NCBI GenBank assembly: GCA_964599915.1
Contig: CAZRHR010000006.1
Span: forward strand, 1-64,000
Length of the DNA stretch: 64,000 nucleotides
DNA from: CAZRHR01 sp964599915
GTDB taxonomy: Bacteria > Bacteroidota > Bacteroidia > CAIKAF01
Direction of reading: 5' to 3'
In this document: piece after piece, positions 62,101 through 64,000 of the stretch
Layout: the number at the start of each line of letters is the position of its first letter
Position numbering within the stretch: the first letter of the stretch is position 1
Notes under the pieces: model-generated
Told to the model about the DNA's origin: nothing
The model's database searches: none
Seen by the model: only the letters and a program-made list of their open reading frames with translations
Made by a program: the position numbers and the translations under genes

Positions 62101-64000
62101 GCACCCGAGCCATTGGCATTTAACACGGCTGATTGTGCCAAGGGATGGCTCACGTGTACAATAGTACGAATTTGACCTTTGTGGGTTCCGTCATTGATGC
62201 GGGCAAAAGCGGTGGTCAGGTTGTCATACGTTGCCTGAGCGATGCCGGAGGTAGCAAGCACTTCCACGGGGTTTAAGGTAATCACATCAAAAGCACCCAT
62301 ACTCCGATAAACCCTTGGGTTATTCGCATAATCGTCATTGACTGCAAGGCTGCTAAAGCCCACCAGGCTATTGGAAGCGGGAATATAATCATTCGCGGTA
62401 GTTCCTCCTGCCAGAGCAAATTGTGGGTTCACATTTAAACTCATAGCATCTTGTCCTGTAGCCGTTTGCCAATCTGAAAGGGTTGTCCGGTTGGAGGTAA
62501 AAAGCCCTGTGATGCCATTTACACCTACGCGATACAAGTTATGGTTGATGGTTAAACCAGTGGTACCAGCTATCCGTATGGCATAATGGGAGCCCGTACC
62601 ACCGGACCGTTCATTGACTAGAATATTGTTCCGATAATCTCTAGTGGAAGTTCCATCGCTCCAGAAACCATAACTGGCGGCACTTCCTGCACCTGCAACT
62701 CCACCAAGATAAATGGTATTGTGATACACGTTGCCCACACCCACATTCGCATTATCAAATATGCCATAAAGAACTGCGGTTTGACTACCTTGTAAGGACA
62801 CGATGTTATTCTCAATATTGGCAGTTACGCCGGAAACCGAAGCGTTTCGTATGCCATATATATTGGCTGCTGTAGTAGAGGTGTTATTGGGCGCAGATAA
62901 ACTATGAATAAAGTTTTTATACACCCCATTGTCCACCCCATTACTACCGGTGAAATAGATGCCGTAGATATGCCCGGCAAAATTTGTGAAGGTGTTTTGT
63001 AGGTTGGAAATCGTATTACCACGTACCGTTTTTAAGGAAGACCCAGTGAGTATAATACCCCCTACCGAGGCCAATCCTACCGCATTAATATTGGAATTGG
63101 CAATCGTTAAATTTTGAATGGTGTTATTTTCAATAAGGTTCAAACCTGAAACCGAAGTGATACCGTGCGTATATCCTGTAATACTAGAAGTCCCTGCATT
63201 GGTTGCGTTGGTCAATTGAGCAATGGTGTTGCCTCTAAAAGTTAGGGTTCCTGTATTAAGGTTTACAATACCTATCACTTCTTGGGCACTGGAAGTACTT
63301 AAAGATTGAGCCCATAAACTGTTTGAAGAAGACGTATTTCCTATGATATTATCTTCCGCCGTAAATGTACCGGAACCTGATTTATGAATACCATAAAGAT
63401 GCGCAGCAAAGGTAGCATTGGTCGTATTGGTAGTCAATGACCTTATGATATTGTCTTTCACCAAAACGGTACCAGTGGTGGTGGCCAGAACGCCAACCAA
63501 CCTAGACCCTGTAACACCTGAGGTAATACCTATATTTTCAATGGTATTATTTCTCATATCTATGTTTCCAGCGCCACCAAGTGCTACCCCATACACGTTA
63601 AATAAGGTCGTGGTATTGGAAGAAACTTGAATACCAGCACCCGGACTACCTACCTTATTGCCTTGATTGACACCAATGTTTGCATTTCCTGCGATTACAT
63701 CAATTCCAACCCAGTCAGCACCAGAATTATTACTCCAGGAAATATTTTGAATGATGTTGCTATCCACTTCAATGGCCGTTAGGTTACCTACATTGAGTCG
63801 AATACCATAAAACGCATTCCTGCTAATGTTCGTTTTGGTAAAGGCCGCTCCTCCGGTCAAGGCCTGAGCACCTCCAATAAAGTTTCCTCGTACAGACCCA
63901 CCCTGATGGTTGGTATTGTTGATATGAATACAACCATAGTTCCATGTATTGGCGGGAGCAAGCGGCACGGTTTGGAAAAAGCTATTTCCAATGATGGACC
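56166..64000 (-). CDS. Giant secreted beta-helix repeat protein with T9SS sorting domain, 5' end outside window
   Basis: At least 2,600 residues are encoded and the frame stays open to the right edge, so the start is missing. Two complete units of about 804-809 residues and a third partial one repeat a beta-helix layout rich in GNTIxNL, NNIIxLQ and IYGIYFTGN motifs. Each starts near PVEVLASSG and ends near MGAFDVITL. The last part has a different beta domain (WDNMSNWSPAQIPG), a fibronectin-like region and a type A sorting domain. It is probably a surface adhesin, matrix component or carbohydrate-binding protein. Confidence 0.85.
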   Translation of the reverse strand, partial: SIIGNSFFQTVPLAPANTWNYGCIHINNTNHQGGSVRGNFIGGAQALTGGAAFTKTNISRNAFYGIRLNVGNLTAIEVDSNIIQNISWSNNSGADWVGIDVIAGNANIGVNQGNKVGSPGAGIQVSSNTTTLFNVYGVALGGAGNIDMRNNTIENIGITSGVTGSRLVGVLATTTGTVLVKDNIIRSLTTNTTNATFAAHLYGIHKSGSGTFTAEDNIIGNTSSSNSLWAQSLSTSSAQEVIGIVNLNTGTLTFRGNTIAQLTNATNAGTSSITGYTHGITSVSGLNLIENNTIQNLTIANSNINAVGLASVGGIILTGSSLKTVRGNTISNLQNTFTNFAGHIYGIYFTGSNGVDNGVYKNFIHSLSAPNNTSTTAANIYGIRNASVSGVTANIENNIVSLQGSQTAVLYGIFDNANVGVGNVYHNTIYLGGVAGAGSAASYGFWSDGTSTRDYRNNILVNERSGGTGSHYAIRIAGTTGLTINHNLYRVGVNGITGLFTSNRTTLSDWQTATGQDAMSLNVNPQFALAGGTTANDYIPASNSLVGFSSLAVNDDYANNPRVYRSMGAFDVITLNPVEVLATSGIAQATYDNLTTAFARINDGTHKGQIRTIVHVSHPLAQSAVLNANGSGAANYSSIRIYPSNTSLVVSGNLAAPLIDLNGASNVTIDGRVGGNASGASHALTLSNTSVSATAGTSTLRFINGASTDTVQFVQLEGSTTLATSGTVFFSTSTAVAGNNNNVLLGNRMTNASSNRPVNTIYSSGTLAKSNTGNILRDNAIFDFFRPISASQGVLLEANNADWRIEGNSFYETGSLAPNGAHVYSTIWVNSTGVNGTVIRGNFIGGTQPQAGGTALTKTNSNSNPFYAIRIIAGTTSATQVDSNVVGNISWTNSTGNNWFGFDVAAGLVDIGVQIGNQIGGSGAAIAIDQTTASTVSNVYGINLAGSGNIRVRHNSLSHFTLNTPINGSNFWGIQTVATGAVDIDSNTISNITTSGANATLAANLYGIYKNATAGTLNIRGNMIGSTTTANSLHASSASTSNAQLVYGVQNLGLGTVTISGNTIGNVTNATTNTSAATFGVLHGIVSSAGTNIIENNVIRHLTISNANNSATNTASLAGIMLTGGSVKTVLGNTISNLENTFTNFTGHIYGIYFTGNTGANNGVFRNFIHSLSAPNNLSATAANIYGIRQVSNGAATIANNIIALQGSQTALIHGLYDNGTAGTTNYYHNTIYLGGTATNGAAASYGLWSNAATASQDYRNNILVNERTGGTGTHYAIRLAGNTSLNINHNLYKVGLGGVLGWLGINRIALQDWQAATLQDQSSVSLDPQFAQAGGVQANDYIPSANTMVGFTGLSVSDDFTGAARTYRNMGAFDVITLSPVEVLASSGTTQALYSDLTTAFARINDGTHKGDVQTIVHVSHPLVQSALLSASGVGGANYSRVKVYPSAASLVVSGNLAAPLVDLNGATNVVFDGRVGGVSSGAAYGLTLRNNSTGNIAGTSTLRLINGASMDTVQFVRLEGSSTSEASGIVFFSTSTAGNGNNDNVIRHNLVTNALGNRPINAFYSSGSAAPKANANNQVMENEVFDHFNLSLAAHGVLLEANNGDWQIVRNSFYETTTFSPTAAVAQSAIRINNTGVNGTIVRGNHIGGASAFATGTAFTKTNSSSNPFYGIRIQAGATTPTQVDSNVIGNISWTNSTGNSWFGIDVTSGLVDIGLQYGNHIGGNGAAISMNQTTATTTSNLYGINLSGSSQSRVRHNVLSHIDLNTPITGAAFWGIHVNSTGNVDVDSNTISNITTSASSVSLAANLYGIYKTATTGIMNIRGNMIGSSSVVNSLHASSTSINAAQVLYGIQNLGTGLVTISHNTIGHLTNATTNTTTTTTGLVHGIASTSGTNVIENNTIQNLSIANANNRDINLPSIAGIWLTGSTLKTVRNNTVFNLQNTFTNFTGHIYGIYFTGNTGADNGVYRNFVHGLTVPNNTGSIAANIYGIRQVPNGVATITNNIVSLGGAETAILHGLFDNGSAGTSNFYHNTVYIGGTASAGGAASYALWSNAVTATQDYRNNILINERTGGSGTHYGIRLAGNSNITIDNNVYRVGIGGVTGLYSTSNNRQSLADWQSVTLQDQNSIALDPTFPQPGGSLATDYFPQNQDPSMRGAILPAVTDDYQTTTRTSYARGAFEYPLAIWWVGGNGVQPKAWDNMSNWSPAQIPGPTDLIWVQPNGNGHHPILDQNRTVYRMDFQGSGKKVELGNFNLTLTDTLLGTNAANYVQTNGTGKLVRNLNDGEAFIFPVGRASYNPVTITNRTGTADTLSVLVLDAVYVNGSSGTQIQTPHVRVTWDISKTNGTAAAGQGVDFKFQWNASQESAGMSDYVLNHHDGNVWEIPTAMGAPSLIGTQDKFFTVPQYQGTFSPFAIGDSPTSPLPITLTAFTAQCKDGQVLLNWETEAEINNAFFHIEKSMDLLHWDPISTVEGAGNSATPLFYAYLDQNRPEGVLYYRLSQEDFDGTTTYFAPIAVSCDGNQSKQVRVYPNPTTEVVFIECTGIPVEGKGEVKLLDMQGRVWLSQPVQWSAGSQTLEIKVQDLPSGVYHVQLMHAGERWPAMRLVVH
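57450..59876 (-). repeat. Unit 3 of the giant protein repeat
   Basis: This unit of about 2,427 bases matches the unit upstream in layout. The landmark GTTTCATAGAAGC at 59146 corresponds to GTTTCATAAAAAC at 61561. Its end grades into the non-repeated C-terminal region. Confidence 0.7.
59877..62288 (-). repeat. Unit 2 of the giant protein repeat
   Basis: The period measured from the ATCACATC landmark (62281 against 59869) is 2,412 bases, exactly 804 codons. The near-integral codon period indicates in-frame duplication. Confidence 0.75.
62289..64000 (-). repeat. Unit 1 of the giant protein repeat, partial
   Basis: Only the C-terminal part of this unit is inside the window. The landmark GTTTGGAAAAAGC at 63970 corresponds to 61561 at a spacing of 2,409 bases. 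Confidence 0.65.

Noticed and set aside
56166..63968. CRISPR-like periodic repeats
   Set aside because: The periodicity is that of in-frame protein repeats of hundreds of codons, not short direct repeats with spacers.
63966..63968. GTG as the start of the giant gene
   Set aside because: The frame continues upstream with residues matching the repeat units (NSFFQT), so the gene runs past the edge.

Overview
The window is chromosomal DNA from a member of the Bacteroidota. Three predicted secreted proteins end in type IX secretion (T9SS) sorting domains, a PorQ-type T9SS component is encoded, and there is a lipoprotein of the TamL/BamA family. Many genes are preceded by the Bacteroidota promoter box TAnnTTTG, and Shine-Dalgarno sequences are almost absent. 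GC content looks moderate. I could not place it below phylum. I saw no rRNA, tRNA, CRISPR array, insertion sequence or prophage. Nearly all of the window is dense housekeeping DNA, with a surface and secreted-protein region on the right.

Layout. 1-600: repeat-rich intergenic DNA with a nested inverted-repeat element. 610-3383: glycerol kinase and a CoA-transferase, probably one operon. 3427-8410: a T9SS cargo protein, a STAS-domain protein, pyrB, an arginase-family/deoxyhypusine-synthase-like pair (probably polyamine synthesis) and HU. 8594-12005: nrnA, two FKBP-type lipoproteins and fmt, divergent from ndk-trmH. 13268-16742: an MMPL/RND-type exporter and a PiT-like membrane protein. 16739-19723: a DoxX-like protein, an AraC regulator, a pirin with a signal peptide, and YceI. 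19779-24300: methyltransferase, ribH, TPR protein, recF-dciA-like pair, M23/LysM peptidase. 24297-27856: CYTH protein, DUF4293-like protein, a fused glycosyltransferase, recR. 28016-32721: paired LPP20-like lipoproteins, a small secreted protein, uvrA. 32868-37130: purB, an MsbA-like ABC exporter, porQ. 37127-43416: M1 peptidase, rpmB, HMG-CoA lyase, an RNA methyltransferase and a TamL-like protein. 43475-46567: a membrane protein and a secreted lysyl-oxidase-like protein. 46775-49892: thrS-infC-rpmI-rplT. 50282-53881: a Tat-signal protein, a beta-barrel protein, two tandem DUF1566-like secreted proteins and a SixA-type phosphatase. 54166-55932: a UbiA prenyltransferase and a FabH-like ketosynthase. 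56166 to the right edge: a giant secreted repeat protein that continues outside the window.

How the genes work together. PorQ belongs to the secretion system that would export the sorting-domain proteins at 3470, 44231 and 56166. The arginase-family and deoxyhypusine-synthase-like genes plausibly form a polyamine route. thrS-infC-rpmI-rplT is the classical translation operon; its infC appears to use an AUC start after a strong Shine-Dalgarno sequence.

Recurrent architecture. TAnnTTTG-like boxes often end only 4-9 bases before the start codon, predicting leaderless or near-leaderless mRNAs. Three convergent gene pairs overlap at their stop codons. In two places a terminator T-tract runs directly, or almost directly, into the next start codon. 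The most interesting items are the lysyl-oxidase-like protein with its cofactor residues, the infC start, the leaderless promoter pattern, the giant repeat protein and the repeat element at the left edge.
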